Part shown: positions 1-7,458 of the stretch, one piece after another
How positions within the stretch are numbered: the stretch's first letter is position 1
Layout of the letters: each line of letters starts with the position of its first letter
Assembly: GCA_046154185.1 (NCBI GenBank)
Contig: JBJXGE010000030.1
Location: 1-53,220 of the forward strand
Direction: 5' to 3'
Source of the DNA: JBJXGE01 sp046154185
GTDB lineage: Bacteria > Planctomycetota > UBA8108 > UBA1146 > JAJFFE01
Length of the DNA: 53,220 nucleotides
Position numbers and translations under genes: made by a program
The notes under the pieces: model-generated
Told to the model about the DNA's origin: nothing
Database searches by the model: none
Seen by the model: only the letters and a program-made list of their open reading frames with translations

Positions 1-147
1 ATGACCACCGCGGCTGCCATCGATCGAATCGTGCACCATGCGACGATCATCGAACTTGTCGGTGACAGCTTCCGCGCGAATACAGCCAAGGGAAAAGCAG
101 CAAGGACGGCGAAGCAGGCCGACGAGACGGAGGCGATCGCAAATTAG
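1..147 (+). CDS. istB: IstB-like ATPase of an IS21-family element, C-terminal fragment
   Basis: The frame is open from the first base of the window and stops with TAG at 145-147. Its last 48 residues contain IDRIVHHATIIELVGDSFR, which matches the end of IstB, the AAA+ helper ATPase of IS21 elements ('idRl.HHa.ii...G.SyR'). The catalytic part and the partner istA gene would lie to the left, outside the window. A 13-bp perfect hairpin follows 6 bases after the stop. Whether the element is intact cannot be judged. Recognition rests on this conserved C-terminal motif only. Confidence 0.75.
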   Translation: MTTAAAIDRIVHHATIIELVGDSFRANTAKGKAARTAKQADETEAIAN

Positions 148-152
148 CTTCA

Positions 153-180
153 GGCTGTCGCCCCCGAGGGGGCGACAGCC
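153..180. terminator. Perfect GC-rich hairpin after istB
   Basis: GGCTGTCGCCCCC (153-165) pairs with GGGGGCGACAGCC (168-180) across a 2-base loop, giving a 13-bp perfect stem starting 6 bases after the istB stop. There is no T-tract. It could be a factor-independent pause or terminator for the IS, or part of the element's end. Confidence 0.5.
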
Positions 181-259
181 GGAGGAACCCGGACACAGAC
201 ACGCTCACGCTCCTTGGCACGCAGTGACTCGGAGCCACCAATCAACCAGGAGGAAACTC

Positions 260-850
260 AAAAGTAGTTGTCGTCAGGTTCAAGAATAGTTGACGTCGGG
301 CACACGGGCCGATCACGAGCTTTCGCCGATCGTGGGTGCGTCCAGTCGACAGCGCGACAGTGCTCTTCCCCGCGCTCGTGACGCTCATGACCACGTGTAG
401 TTTGACCGCGGCCGGAGAATGATTCGTCCGAGTTCCGGGACAAACGTTCGCCAGCGCCTTGTGCAATCGCAAGACCGTCGAGTCTGTCAGCAGTACGTCT
501 TTGAACGCCTCGAACCGTTCTCCCAGTTGTGCACGCGTTGCCTTGAAGTCCTTCAGCAAGACTGCCAGCGTTTTGCGAAGAAACAAGACCAGCCCGCTCG
601 TGAATCGGTCTGAAAACGAAGACGGCACTAACGTCTCCCCCGTGTTGCTCTCGTATATGCGTCGAAGATTGGAAATTGATCGATCCGTGCCGCCGCCGAA
701 ACCGAGCACCAGTGTCCAGAATAAAGAGACCGGCGCTACCTTCCGGACCCGCTTGAAACACCCCGTCTCTTCACCAATTTGCTCCAATCGATCGTCTGGC
801 AGCAATCGCTTGAGCGTCGCTCGAATGTGAGTACACTGCTCGCTGGCCAA
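260..850 (-). pseudogene. IS4-type transposase, N-terminal fragment (degenerate)
   Basis: From ATG at 850 about 180 residues read like an IS4-family transposase: an N-terminal region followed by the first acidic catalytic segment (LLTDSTVLRLH) and KLHVVMSVTSAGKSTVAL. After the residues VIGP the reading frame turns into low-quality sequence, and a second minus frame opens at the same place, so a frameshift lies near 300-310. The last two thirds of the DDE domain are missing. The gene should be inactive. It lies tail-to-tail with the istB fragment, marking an insertion-sequence graveyard at the edge of the first cassette stretch. Confidence 0.7.
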
Positions 851-955
851 GTTCGCCTCCTTCCCCTTGAGGTTTTTGCAAAGAGGAAGATATGGCGGCT
901 TGGCTTCTTTCTCTACCTCGCGCGCGCAAAAAGCTTACGCCTTAACCGATAGCGC

Positions 956-1222
956 ATGCATTTTCCTGCGTGGGTGGAGATTTGCCGCCTCAAGCAAAAC
1001 GTAGCCATACCTGATGATCTCAAGCCAGCGTATGTGGAGGCGTTGTCGAGATTGCCAAGCTTAATGGCGCAGGCGGCGCGCAGCACATGGAACGAGTCAA
1101 TGTTGTCTTGTGCTTTAGCGGCTGTTGCGGCAGCAAAGGGATTTGCGGCCGTCGCTGAGGCTATACTCGAAATGAACTCAGAGGTGGCAGCGGAGTTTCT
1201 CAAGTGGCATTTGGATCAGTAG
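956..1222 (+). CDS. Small hypothetical protein (possible cassette gene)
   Basis: An 88-residue protein. The ATG at 956 is preceded in frame by TAG at 950-952, so this is the earliest start; there is no strong Shine-Dalgarno sequence. The product is Ala-rich and probably helical (roughly residues 38-75) with three Trp residues and no signal peptide. I do not recognise the family. About 130 bp downstream is an attC-like site (1353-1451), which places it as the first cassette gene of this stretch. The assignment as a real gene rests on position and frame rather than homology. Confidence 0.4.
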   Translation: MHFPAWVEICRLKQNVAIPDDLKPAYVEALSRLPSLMAQAARSTWNESMLSCALAAVAAAKGFAAVAEAILEMNSEVAAEFLKWHLDQ

Positions 1223-1352
1223 AGGAGACGCCTGACAATCGCGTGCAGCTGAAGACGCGACGTTTACGCCGGCGCAGTGCGCGGAATGGCTTCGTGGCCG
1301 ACTCCCAGATCCGGTCTCGAACCTTGGCGCGTGGGAGGCGGGCGAAGAAGCG

Positions 1353-1451
1353 GGCGAACAAGCCGCTACAGCCGACGAGCGGCGGGCACGCGCGGGGCGG
1401 ACGCGGTAGCATGAGGCACGCCGCTCGCGGCTGAGCGGCAGGTCGTTGGAC
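1353..1451 (+). other. attC-like integron recombination site 1
   Basis: The 5' core GGCGAAC (1353-1359) and the 3' core GTTGGAC (1445-1451, a perfect GTTRRRY) enclose arms that can pair, GCCGCTACAGCCG near 1362 with CGGCTGAGCGGC near 1429. The 99-bp length is within the attC range. The next gene starts just after the 3' core, as expected for a cassette. Confidence 0.6.
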
Positions 1452-1466
1452 GGACGAGATGAACCT

Positions 1467-1886
1467 GTGACATATCGGGCGACGATCGGAAGCGCAGCGG
1501 GGCTCTACGTAACGGGCGGGGTCGTCGCCGGACTCTGCATATTCTTGGGCCTGCTAGTTCGGCCAACCCAAGTGTGGCTGCTCGTTGCGGGATTTGTCGT
1601 GTTTGCGTGGCTCGTTGCGATCCGAGTCCGGTGCCGCGTGCAGGTATCAATGGAACAACTCGAGGCGAGGACGCTCTTGGGCGAGGCGCGCATCAAGTGG
1701 TCTGAGATCGTGAGTGTCAGGCGCCCGGCGAAAAACGGATACTGGGCCGGACGGCTCTACGGTCCGGCGGTACTGGAGTTCACGTCGTCGAGCTCCCGGC
1801 TGCGAGTCAACTTCAAGCTATTCCCGCGGGAGTGCGTCGAAGACGTCATGCGGTACATTCCGGAGGGAGTGTCTATCCAGGAGTGA
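1467..1886 (+). CDS. Two-helix membrane protein with bacterial PH-like domain
   Basis: A 139-residue protein. GTG at 1467 is chosen because the in-frame TTG at 1446 lies inside the attC 3' core. Two hydrophobic segments (about residues 9-29 and 34-51) are followed by a basic linker and a beta-rich region with an ARIKWSEIVSVRRP motif, the pattern of short bacterial PH-like membrane proteins whose beta domain faces the cytoplasm. The stop at 1884-1886 is 8 bases before the next start, so the two genes probably share a transcript and a cassette. Function unknown; the fold is inferred from pattern only. Confidence 0.55.
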   Translation: MTYRATIGSAAGLYVTGGVVAGLCIFLGLLVRPTQVWLLVAGFVVFAWLVAIRVRCRVQVSMEQLEARTLLGEARIKWSEIVSVRRPAKNGYWAGRLYGPAVLEFTSSSSRLRVNFKLFPRECVEDVMRYIPEGVSIQE

Positions 1887-1894
1887 GGCATACA

Positions 1895-2233
1895 GTGAGA
1901 GCGCTGAACATTCAGATTCAGCCCGAGCGCATGAAGGGCGGCGACCCCGAAGAATTGGTCGCGAGGCTTCGTGATGCGACAGACGGCGTTCAGTTGCAGT
2001 TCGTGGCGGAAAACCGCGGGGACGAGAACGGTCTATACATTAATCTCAATTTCTGCACGACGAATTTTGTCGCTGGCTGGCGGCGCCTCCGTGGCGCCTA
2101 CGACGACTCAGACGTGGGACGACAGCTCGAATCGTCTACGATAGCCACGTGCGAAGGAAGTGATGGCTGGAACGATTACCTGTTGCTGCACCACTTCAAT
2201 CCCGATGAGAAGACTGATGATGTGGATTGCTAA
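1895..2233 (+). CDS. Hypothetical cassette protein
   Basis: A 112-residue soluble protein starting at GTG 1895, with AGGAG 12-16 bases upstream overlapping the end of the previous gene. It has an N-terminal LNIQIQPERMKG segment and a DGVQLQFVAENRGDENGLYINLNF stretch split by a turn, suggesting a small alpha/beta protein; no family is recognised. The TAA stop (2231-2233) lies inside the 5' core TGCTAAC of the following attC site, a typical arrangement for integron cassettes. Confidence 0.6.
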   Translation: MRALNIQIQPERMKGGDPEELVARLRDATDGVQLQFVAENRGDENGLYINLNFCTTNFVAGWRRLRGAYDDSDVGRQLESSTIATCEGSDGWNDYLLLHHFNPDEKTDDVDC

Positions 2234-2276
2234 CAACCCGATGCAGGCGGACGGCCATTCGACAGAGACGTTATGT
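2228..2276 (+). other. attC-like site 2 (shortened)
   Basis: The 5' core TGCTAAC (2228-2234) and a 3' core GTTATGT (2270-2276) flank GCAGGCGGACGGCC, the same left-arm motif as the sites at 2762 and 2922. The right-arm half (GCCGCCGCTGAT in the neighbours) is missing, so the site has an internal deletion of about 15-20 bp. Confidence 0.5.
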
Positions 2277-2280
2277 GCCT

Positions 2281-2748
2281 ATGGGCAATGACGCCGATCA
2301 ACCCAAGATGTATCGCACGCTGAGGGGCTTCCTTAACGGTGAGGAGCCCGACGAGGCGAACTACTTTTGCTTCAGCGTGACGTTGCGCATCCACGGTAAC
2401 GGCGTCCCGTTCGAGGAGATCAGTGAGCGGCTCGGCGTTGAACCAACGCACCTTCATCGCAAAGGCGATCAGCTCGGCCCACATTCACCCGCCTGGAAGG
2501 ACGATGCTTGGCATTTTGAGCCGGCGCTGCGTGAGACCGAGGAGCTAGATCGCCACATCGAGGCTCTTTGGCTAGTGGTGCGCCCACACGTTGAATATCT
2601 CAAGGCCCTAAAGCACCGATTCGAGGTGGACGTGTTCTGTGGCTATCGTTCAAACTGCGATACGGCTGGTTTTGAAGTGTCGCATAGATGCTTGGAGTTG
2701 TTCACGGCGCTTGAGGTGCCTTTCGGCGTATCCGTGATCATCGCTTGA
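2281..2748 (+). CDS. DUF4279 domain protein
   Basis: A 155-residue protein from ATG 2281, five bases after the attC 3' core. From about residue 30 it has YFCFSVTLRIHG, then FEEISERLGVEPT, GDQLGPHSPAWKDDAW and a helical region ending in a beta strand, the pattern I associate with DUF4279, a small immunity-like family common in integron cassettes and polyimmunity loci. No enzymatic motif is visible. An attC-like site follows at 2762, so it is an ordinary cassette gene. Confidence 0.7.
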   Translation: MGNDADQPKMYRTLRGFLNGEEPDEANYFCFSVTLRIHGNGVPFEEISERLGVEPTHLHRKGDQLGPHSPAWKDDAWHFEPALRETEELDRHIEALWLVVRPHVEYLKALKHRFEVDVFCGYRSNCDTAGFEVSHRCLELFTALEVPFGVSVIIA

Positions 2749-2761
2749 GGGACGGGGCGGC

Positions 2762-2821
2762 ACATAACAACCGCATGAAGCGGACGGCGCTGCGTGCCGC
2801 CGCTGATGCTGGGCGTAATGC
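2762..2821 (+). other. attC-like site 3
   Basis: The 5' core ACATAAC (2762-2768) is followed by GCGGACGGCGC and GCCGCCGCTGATGC, which pair with one extra A on the left arm, the extrahelical base typical of folded attC. The 3' core is degraded (GTAATGC, 2815-2821). No gene follows before the next site 100 bp downstream. Confidence 0.55.
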
Positions 2822-2921
2822 GTACTAACTCTGGCTGGGAGCAGGCTACGCGGGAAACAAGTATGGCGAGCACTCTAGTGTTTCCAGAATCGGAGCGCTC
2901 TCATGAATCGTGAGGGCGGCC

Positions 2922-2976
2922 GCATAACAACAGCATGCAGCGGACGGCGCTGGCGCGCCGCCGCTGATGCCGAAAG
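2922..2976 (+). other. attC-like site 4 (3' core lost)
   Basis: The 5' core GCATAAC (2922-2928), then GCAGCGGACGGCGC and GCGCGCCGCCGCTGATGC, form a near-perfect arm with an extrahelical A. No GTTRRRY follows, so the site is probably dead or the 3' core was replaced when the next gene arrived. About 100 bp of non-coding remnant separates it from site 3. Confidence 0.45.
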
Positions 2977-2988
2977 TCAGCCCGACAG

Positions 2989-3279
2989 ATGATCGCACCG
3001 GAGATTCGTGCATACATCGGCCTCCTGCTCGACAAGCTCGCGGGTCTTGGGTGCCGGGTGGTCGCCTCCGAGTATTCGCCCGAGTGCTTCGGGAACTGGG
3101 TGGTCGATCTCACCGGTCCTACGGCGTTCCGGATGTGCAGGGACCGCAGCCAGTTCATGGTCACCGCCGATCGGCAGTCAATTGAGCGGGCCGACCTGTG
3201 CCGGGCGTTCGACGATCGCGAGGAGTTCGCCAGCCTCGTGCTCGCATGGGCGGCGGGCCCAAGAAGTCGCTGCCGGTGA
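2989..3279 (+). CDS. Hypothetical protein (cassette gene, possibly C-terminally altered)
   Basis: A 96-residue protein from ATG 2989. The first 85 residues look folded (helix IRAYIGLLLDKLAGLG, strand CRVVASEYSPECFGNWVVDL, then AFRMCRDRSQFMVTADRQ), after which the tail becomes Arg/Ser-rich (AAGPRSRCR), so a late frameshift is possible. A family is not recognised; the layout (helix, three strands, terminal helix) resembles small immunity-type cassette proteins. It follows the eroded attC site 4. Confidence 0.5.
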   Translation: MIAPEIRAYIGLLLDKLAGLGCRVVASEYSPECFGNWVVDLTGPTAFRMCRDRSQFMVTADRQSIERADLCRAFDDREEFASLVLAWAAGPRSRCR

Positions 3280-3329
3280 CGCTTGACCCGCAGCCCATTC
3301 TTGCTGTCGCAAATAGCGGTCGTCCCCTT

Positions 3330-3353
3330 GAACGCACCTGAGCTCAGGCGTTC
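3330..3353. repeat. Inverted repeat before VOC gene
   Basis: GAACG (3330-3334) pairs with CGTTC (3349-3353) and CCTGAG with CTCAGG (3337-3348), with CA bulged on the left side. The bulged, loop-less arm ending in GCGTTCGCC resembles a worn attC half site; it could also be a small terminator for the upstream gene. Confidence 0.35.
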
Positions 3354-3376
3354 GCCAGCCTAGGAGGAGAAGAGCC

Positions 3377-3748
3377 TTGCGACCCTTCATCGATGCTGTC
3401 CACCCGGTCCTGGGGTCGCGAGATGTCGGCGCGTCGATCCACTTCTATGAGCAGTTGGGTTTTGTTCGGACGTTCGGTGGCCCACCGGAGAACTTTCGCT
3501 ATGCGGCGGTCCAAAGAGACCGGGTGGAGCTTCACCTTCAGTGGCAGGACGCCAAAGCGTGGGACCGGATTGGCGACCGCCCCACCTATCGCTTCGTCGT
3601 AACGGATGTGGACGGGCTCTATCGAGAGTTCCGCGATGCTGGCGTCTCGGAGAACATCAAGCCCGTCGCGGAGACATCTTGGGGTACTCGCGAGTTTCAC
3701 CTTCGAGATCCCGATGGGAACGGGTTACAGTTCTATCGATCGTTGTAG
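3377..3748 (+). CDS. VOC family protein (glyoxalase/bleomycin-resistance fold)
   Basis: A 123-residue protein. The TTG start at 3377 is supported by AGGAGGAGAA about 8 bases upstream. One vicinal-oxygen-chelate module: HPVLGSRDVGASIHFYEQLGF at the start, FVVTDVDGLYREFRDAGV in the middle and EFHLRDPDGNGLQFY at the end. The last motif carries the usual DPDGN.l.F signature. Such single-module proteins act as metal-dependent lyases or dioxygenases or simply bind ligands; the substrate cannot be read. It shares layout but not close sequence with the next VOC gene. Confidence 0.8.
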   Translation: MRPFIDAVHPVLGSRDVGASIHFYEQLGFVRTFGGPPENFRYAAVQRDRVELHLQWQDAKAWDRIGDRPTYRFVVTDVDGLYREFRDAGVSENIKPVAETSWGTREFHLRDPDGNGLQFYRSL

Positions 3749-3781
3749 TCATGGCGGCACGTCAGGGTATTCGGGGGCGCT

Positions 3782-3844
3782 GGCGAACAACCGTTGCACG
3801 GCCAGTCCTCTTTCACGGCCTGCCGCTAAACCGGAGCCTTAGAC
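3782..3844 (+). other. attC-like site 5
   Basis: The 5' core GGCGAAC (3782-3788) and a worn 3' core CTTAGAC (3838-3844) lie 63 bp apart, the same length as the good sites at 20871 and 21901. Inside, CACGGCC and GGCCTGCCG can pair. It separates two VOC genes. Confidence 0.45.
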
Positions 3845-3860
3845 GGCCACTGAGGTGCAC

Positions 3861-4229
3861 ATGCAGCGAGTCATCCCGGCGTTGCGAATCCGTTCTTGGA
3901 ACAAGAGCCGTGCCTTCTACGAGCGACTTGGCTTCAAGGAGCAGTGGAAGCACCAGTTCGATGCTCACCTGCCCGTGTTCGCATCCGTAGCTCGGGACGG
4001 CCTGGAGATATTCCTCACAGAGCACGCTGGTGACTGCCAGTTCGGGGGCTTAGTGCACTTCTACGTTCCCAATGTCGACGCATGCTACGCAGAGTTCCGT
4101 GGACAAGGAGTGCCGATCAAGGAGCCGCCGAGCAATTCACTTGGTCCTGATACCCGCGACATGCTCGTTGTGGATCCCGATGGGAATCGGCTGAGTTTCA
4201 TTACGCGGCCCGACGAGTCGCTCACGTGA
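3861..4229 (+). CDS. VOC family protein (bleomycin-resistance-like)
   Basis: A 122-residue protein. ATG 3861 is preferred; an in-frame GTG lies two codons earlier at 3855. It has the VOC layout: IPALRIRSWNKSRAFYERLGF, then GLVHFYVPNVDACYAEFRGQGV and DMLVVDPDGNRLSF. The pattern of a bleomycin-binding protein (N-terminal strand and helix, DPDGN..F near the end) suggests a small-molecule binding or resistance role, unproven. It is the last clear gene of the first cassette stretch. Confidence 0.78.
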   Translation: MQRVIPALRIRSWNKSRAFYERLGFKEQWKHQFDAHLPVFASVARDGLEIFLTEHAGDCQFGGLVHFYVPNVDACYAEFRGQGVPIKEPPSNSLGPDTRDMLVVDPDGNRLSFITRPDESLT

Positions 4230-4328
4230 CATCATTTGGGGGCATGCCCTTTGTATCAGTGTTCGCTTCCGAACCTGAGTCGAGTAAGGCGAAATCGAGT
4301 GGGTTAATCGCAAAAGTCGGCCACGGTG

Positions 4329-4365
4329 GTGTTCACTCGCTGCTTCAGTCACGTCGATGAGCGAA
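4329..4365 (+). repeat. 37-bp repeat, copy 1
   Basis: The segment starting GTGTTCACTCGCTGC and ending GATGAGCGAA recurs at 22572-22608 with only two differences. Both copies lie downstream of the last gene of a cassette group (a VOC gene here, a DHFR-like gene there). It has weak self-complementarity (TTCACTC with GAGCGAA). It may be a cassette end or an element terminus. Confidence 0.6.
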
Positions 4366-5007
4366 CAGTTTGCCCTTTGCACTTGCGATTGGAAACGATG
4401 CCGCTCGGAACGGACGAGGGCCGTTTCAGTCCGAGATCTTTGCATTGCGCGAAACAGGTTCGTCACGGTGGCGCTCGCTCTCTCGGTGGCATCGTCGGGA
4501 CTCTGGCCAAGGTCAAACGCATCGTTTGCATTCGGGTTCGCGTCGGTCGCCGGTACCGTTGGTGTCGGCGTTGTGCTGACGGATTCCTCGATCAGTTTTC
4601 GACAGTTCGCGACTTTCGCATTGCGATTGCGATGCGCGAGCAATCCGAGTGACGGCTGCGAACGAATCGCCTCAGCAAGACTTGCTGCAGAAAGCGCCGG
4701 AGACGGCGCCGGTCAAAGATCGATGGTGCGTCGAAGTAGCCGGCAGCGGCCGCTTCGAATCCGCAACAGCAATTCCCTGTCACTCGCTCGACATGCACTT
4801 CGGCGCTGAAGATCGGAGCCTTCGAATCGTCATGCCGTCGCGCGATAGCATGGAAAAGGCTCACCGCTCGATTTACGATCCGATGATAACGGCCCGCCAT
4901 CGGAATCCTGGTCTTGTCCAGCCCGCTCGCATCCGTCTTTGATTGATGAACGGAAACTGAAACATGCCGCACTTAGATGCCCCCCGTACACGGGGACGGA
5001 ACAACGG
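4366..5007. other. Gene-poor stretch before the amidoligase locus
   Basis: Open frames exist on both strands, but none shows a recognisable domain, good start context or consistent composition. The frames overlap one another in the same DNA, which suggests high-GC background or a decayed gene. I see no attC core, tRNA or IS end here. Confidence 0.4.
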
Positions 5008-5955
5008 ATGAACCAACTCGCGCTAACTGGAACTCTGGAGGGTCTGGAGGTACTCACCTTTGACCATTTCCCCCGCTTCAGTGCTGCGGTAGAGCGCGGC
5101 CAGCAGCTCGGGTTCGCGTACTATTTTCCGTACCTAATCTCGAGGGCGCGTCAAAACCGAAGCGTGGTCCTCGTCAGCGAAGAACAGGGCTGCATGTGTG
5201 TCTTCGTCCTGCGGCAGCGCGATGGCAAGGCGCACCTCGATCTAGCGGTTGCACCCACCCCGCTTGATCCGCAGGTGCTCGGCCGCTGCCTCGCTCGAGC
5301 AAATGACTTCAACGGCGACCGCTCCGCGCGGGTCCTCCGAGTTGATGAAAAAGACGTTCCAGCGGCCTCGGAAGTCCCCGGTCTCCGGCTCAAGGGGCGC
5401 AAGTCGCAGTATCTGTATTCTCCGCGTGAGTTCTCCAACCTCGGCGGCGGGCGCTTCCGCACTTTGCGGCGGAACGTCGCGCGTGTTCAGGAAATGCCGA
5501 ATCTGGAGGTTCGTGACTATTCTCCAGAGCACGAAGAAGAATGCCGGGACCTCCTTCGACGCTGGCGTAAGCATCACCGCGACACGCATGGCACGGCCGG
5601 TGGTTTCAAAACAGCCGCCCGGGCCATCGAGATGGCCAAGGCTCTTTCAGCCCCTCTCCTTCACGGCGAGGTCGTACTGTTGGATGGCAAACTCGTCGCT
5701 TTCGCCTTCGGCGGCGAGATCCGACCCGGGCTGGGATGTTTCTTCGAGGCGAAGAGCGAGGTGGGGATCCCAGGCCTGAGCTATTTTCAGCGCTACAGTT
5801 TTCTCTCCAAGTTGACATCCTTCGATTTGGTCAACGACGGTTCCGACGTGGGGCGTCCGGGTCTCAAGCAACTGAAGGAGAGTCTCCGGCCAGCAGCGAC
5901 GCATCTCGAATACCGTGGGACGCAACGAGTCAGACGCCAGCGGCGTGACATCTGA
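5008..5955 (+). CDS. DUF2156 / LPG-synthase C-like GNAT-fold transferase
   Basis: A 315-residue soluble protein from ATG 5008 (an upstream in-frame start at 4939 is possible). It reads like DUF2156: an N-terminal GNAT-like lobe (FDHFPRFSAAVERGQQLGFAYYF, ARQNRSVVLVSEEQ) and a C-terminal lobe beginning YLYSPREFSNLGGGRFRTLRRNV, then GEVVLLDGKLVAFAFGGEI and the conserved DLVNDGSDVGRPGLKQLKESL near the end. Relatives form the catalytic part of phosphatidylglycerol lysyltransferases, which move an aminoacyl group from tRNA to a lipid; others have unknown acceptors. No membrane segment is present. It converges on the CphA-like gene 30 bp away, which suggests membership in the same locus by position only. 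Confidence 0.7.
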   Translation: MNQLALTGTLEGLEVLTFDHFPRFSAAVERGQQLGFAYYFPYLISRARQNRSVVLVSEEQGCMCVFVLRQRDGKAHLDLAVAPTPLDPQVLGRCLARANDFNGDRSARVLRVDEKDVPAASEVPGLRLKGRKSQYLYSPREFSNLGGGRFRTLRRNVARVQEMPNLEVRDYSPEHEEECRDLLRRWRKHHRDTHGTAGGFKTAARAIEMAKALSAPLLHGEVVLLDGKLVAFAFGGEIRPGLGCFFEAKSEVGIPGLSYFQRYSFLSKLTSFDLVNDGSDVGRPGLKQLKESLRPAATHLEYRGTQRVRRQRRDI

Positions 5956-5985
5956 TTCGAAGTGCGGCGCTCCACAGTGGGCGGG

Positions 5986-7458
5986 TCAACCGTCCGGCGT
6001 GAACTTGGATACCACCACACTCGGCTGCGCTCCGAGCGCGAATGCCAGGCCTGCAGTAATCAGCACGTTCCGCAATTCCGCACCCTTGGGCCGGCCCTTC
6101 CGTTTGCGCAGTGACGCGACCGGGATCGACGCGACGATATCCGCACCCTGACGCACTGCGATCGCGTCGCTGTGAGGGCCCGCCTCGAGATGGACGACGG
6201 TGCCACCAGCGGCAGCGTGGCGCTCGGCCAGCGGGTGATTCGCGCGACGGCTCGCTATTACGACATGTGCCTCGCCCCCGGCGTCGAGGATGAACTCGCA
6301 GTGCGGGTTCTCGGTGCCGATCACCACCACCCCTGTCGTCGCGGCGCGCGCGATCTCGCCGCCCGCGAGATAGATTTCGAGGTCGGTGTCGCGCCCCGGG
6401 TCGAGGAGGGCGATCACGTTGAAGCTGTCAAGCTGCAGGCCGCGCTCAACGATCCTCCGCGGCGACGCGGCCGTGAGGACCATGTCCACGCGCGGATCAC
6501 TCAAGAGAAACTTCGGTCCGCCGCGACGTCCTTGCGAGGTTCGATCGATTGGCTCGCCCTGTATCGTGGTCTGTTTGCGGGTCGCGACTCCGACGCCCCG
6601 GTATGAGGCGCGAAGGAGCCGATCGAGCGTGCGCAGGACGGTCCGGGCACCGCGCTGCCCGACGACCAGCGCGGTCGGCACGCGCCACTCGACGCCGGCG
6701 GGCAAAACCCGATCGAGGATCGCCTCACCCTGGGCAATGGACAGCGGGCCATCGGTTCCGGCAACGCCGAGTGAGGACTCCGAAACCAAGTGCTGTAACA
6801 CTCCCTCACCGAGCCGCAAATAGTTGCCGGCCAGCACCTCGCAGGGCACTCCGCGCCGCCTCGCGGCATGCGCGAGTAATGCGGTCGTCGCTGACCACTG
6901 ACGCCGCCGGGACCGCTTCATCAGCGCGGCGAACAGCGTTGCGAAGTCTTCTCCGGCGACGCCCTCGCCGACGAGAGCAGTCGGCAGCAGCTCCATCAAA
7001 CCGGCGAGCCCGGTGCGTGCTGCAGCGCGGGCGATCGCGCGGGAATGGGTCTCCCAGACGAGCTCAAGACCGCGGTCGCGCGGCACCACGCAGGAGAATC
7101 TTGGCTCGTCGATCTGGTTCATCGCCGACGCCACGCAGCGCTCGACCGCGACGATAGCCGCGAGCAGGGCCTCGACGAGGGGCAGGTCCGGACTCCCAGT
7201 GAGGGACGCGCGCGCGGCTGCGGTCAGGCAACCGTCGGGAAGCGACGGCGCCAGGCCGTCGAAGCGTGCGACGAATCGCGCCGCGAAGTCGGCACTCGCG
7301 TCGCGCGAGCTCCGGCCAAACAGTCCGCCCGGGTCGAGCGGCTGCGCGAAAACCGTAGTCCGGTGATGCACGTTGGCACCTCGCAAGAGGCGTCCTTTGT
7401 GCATGCCGGGCGCCGACCAATTGCCGTCCAGTGCGTTTTCAAGAGCGGGAGTGTTCAT
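5986..7458 (-). CDS. Degenerate cyanophycin-synthetase/Mur-ligase-like protein
   Basis: A 490-residue protein. ATG 7458 is chosen because ATGA overlaps the stop of the upstream gene. The N-terminal part (GRLLRGANV near residue 22) resembles the CphA N-domain. Next comes ALLAHAARRRGVPCEVLA (about 193-210), where the CphA ATP-grasp would start but stops almost at once. The C-terminal 220 residues follow a Mur-ligase layout (DPRVDMVLTAASPRRIVERG, later IPVASLRKRKG and a helical end). The Mur P-loop GTNGKTT is replaced by GQRGART at about 267-273, and the usual E-T-A-R-G and Mg-binding His are absent. It is therefore probably a non-catalytic or altered-function homologue with the central ATP-grasp deleted. 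Last gene of the six-gene operon. Confidence 0.65.
   Translation of the reverse strand: MNTPALENALDGNWSAPGMHKGRLLRGANVHHRTTVFAQPLDPGGLFGRSSRDASADFAARFVARFDGLAPSLPDGCLTAAARASLTGSPDLPLVEALLAAIVAVERCVASAMNQIDEPRFSCVVPRDRGLELVWETHSRAIARAAARTGLAGLMELLPTALVGEGVAGEDFATLFAALMKRSRRRQWSATTALLAHAARRRGVPCEVLAGNYLRLGEGVLQHLVSESSLGVAGTDGPLSIAQGEAILDRVLPAGVEWRVPTALVVGQRGARTVLRTLDRLLRASYRGVGVATRKQTTIQGEPIDRTSQGRRGGPKFLLSDPRVDMVLTAASPRRIVERGLQLDSFNVIALLDPGRDTDLEIYLAGGEIARAATTGVVVIGTENPHCEFILDAGGEAHVVIASRRANHPLAERHAAAGGTVVHLEAGPHSDAIAVRQGADIVASIPVASLRKRKGRPKGAELRNVLITAGLAFALGAQPSVVVSKFTPDG

Noticed and set aside
4366..4972. Possible transposase or regulatory gene in overlapping frames on both strands
   Set aside because: No catalytic motif or domain pattern could be recognised, and the frames overlap each other.
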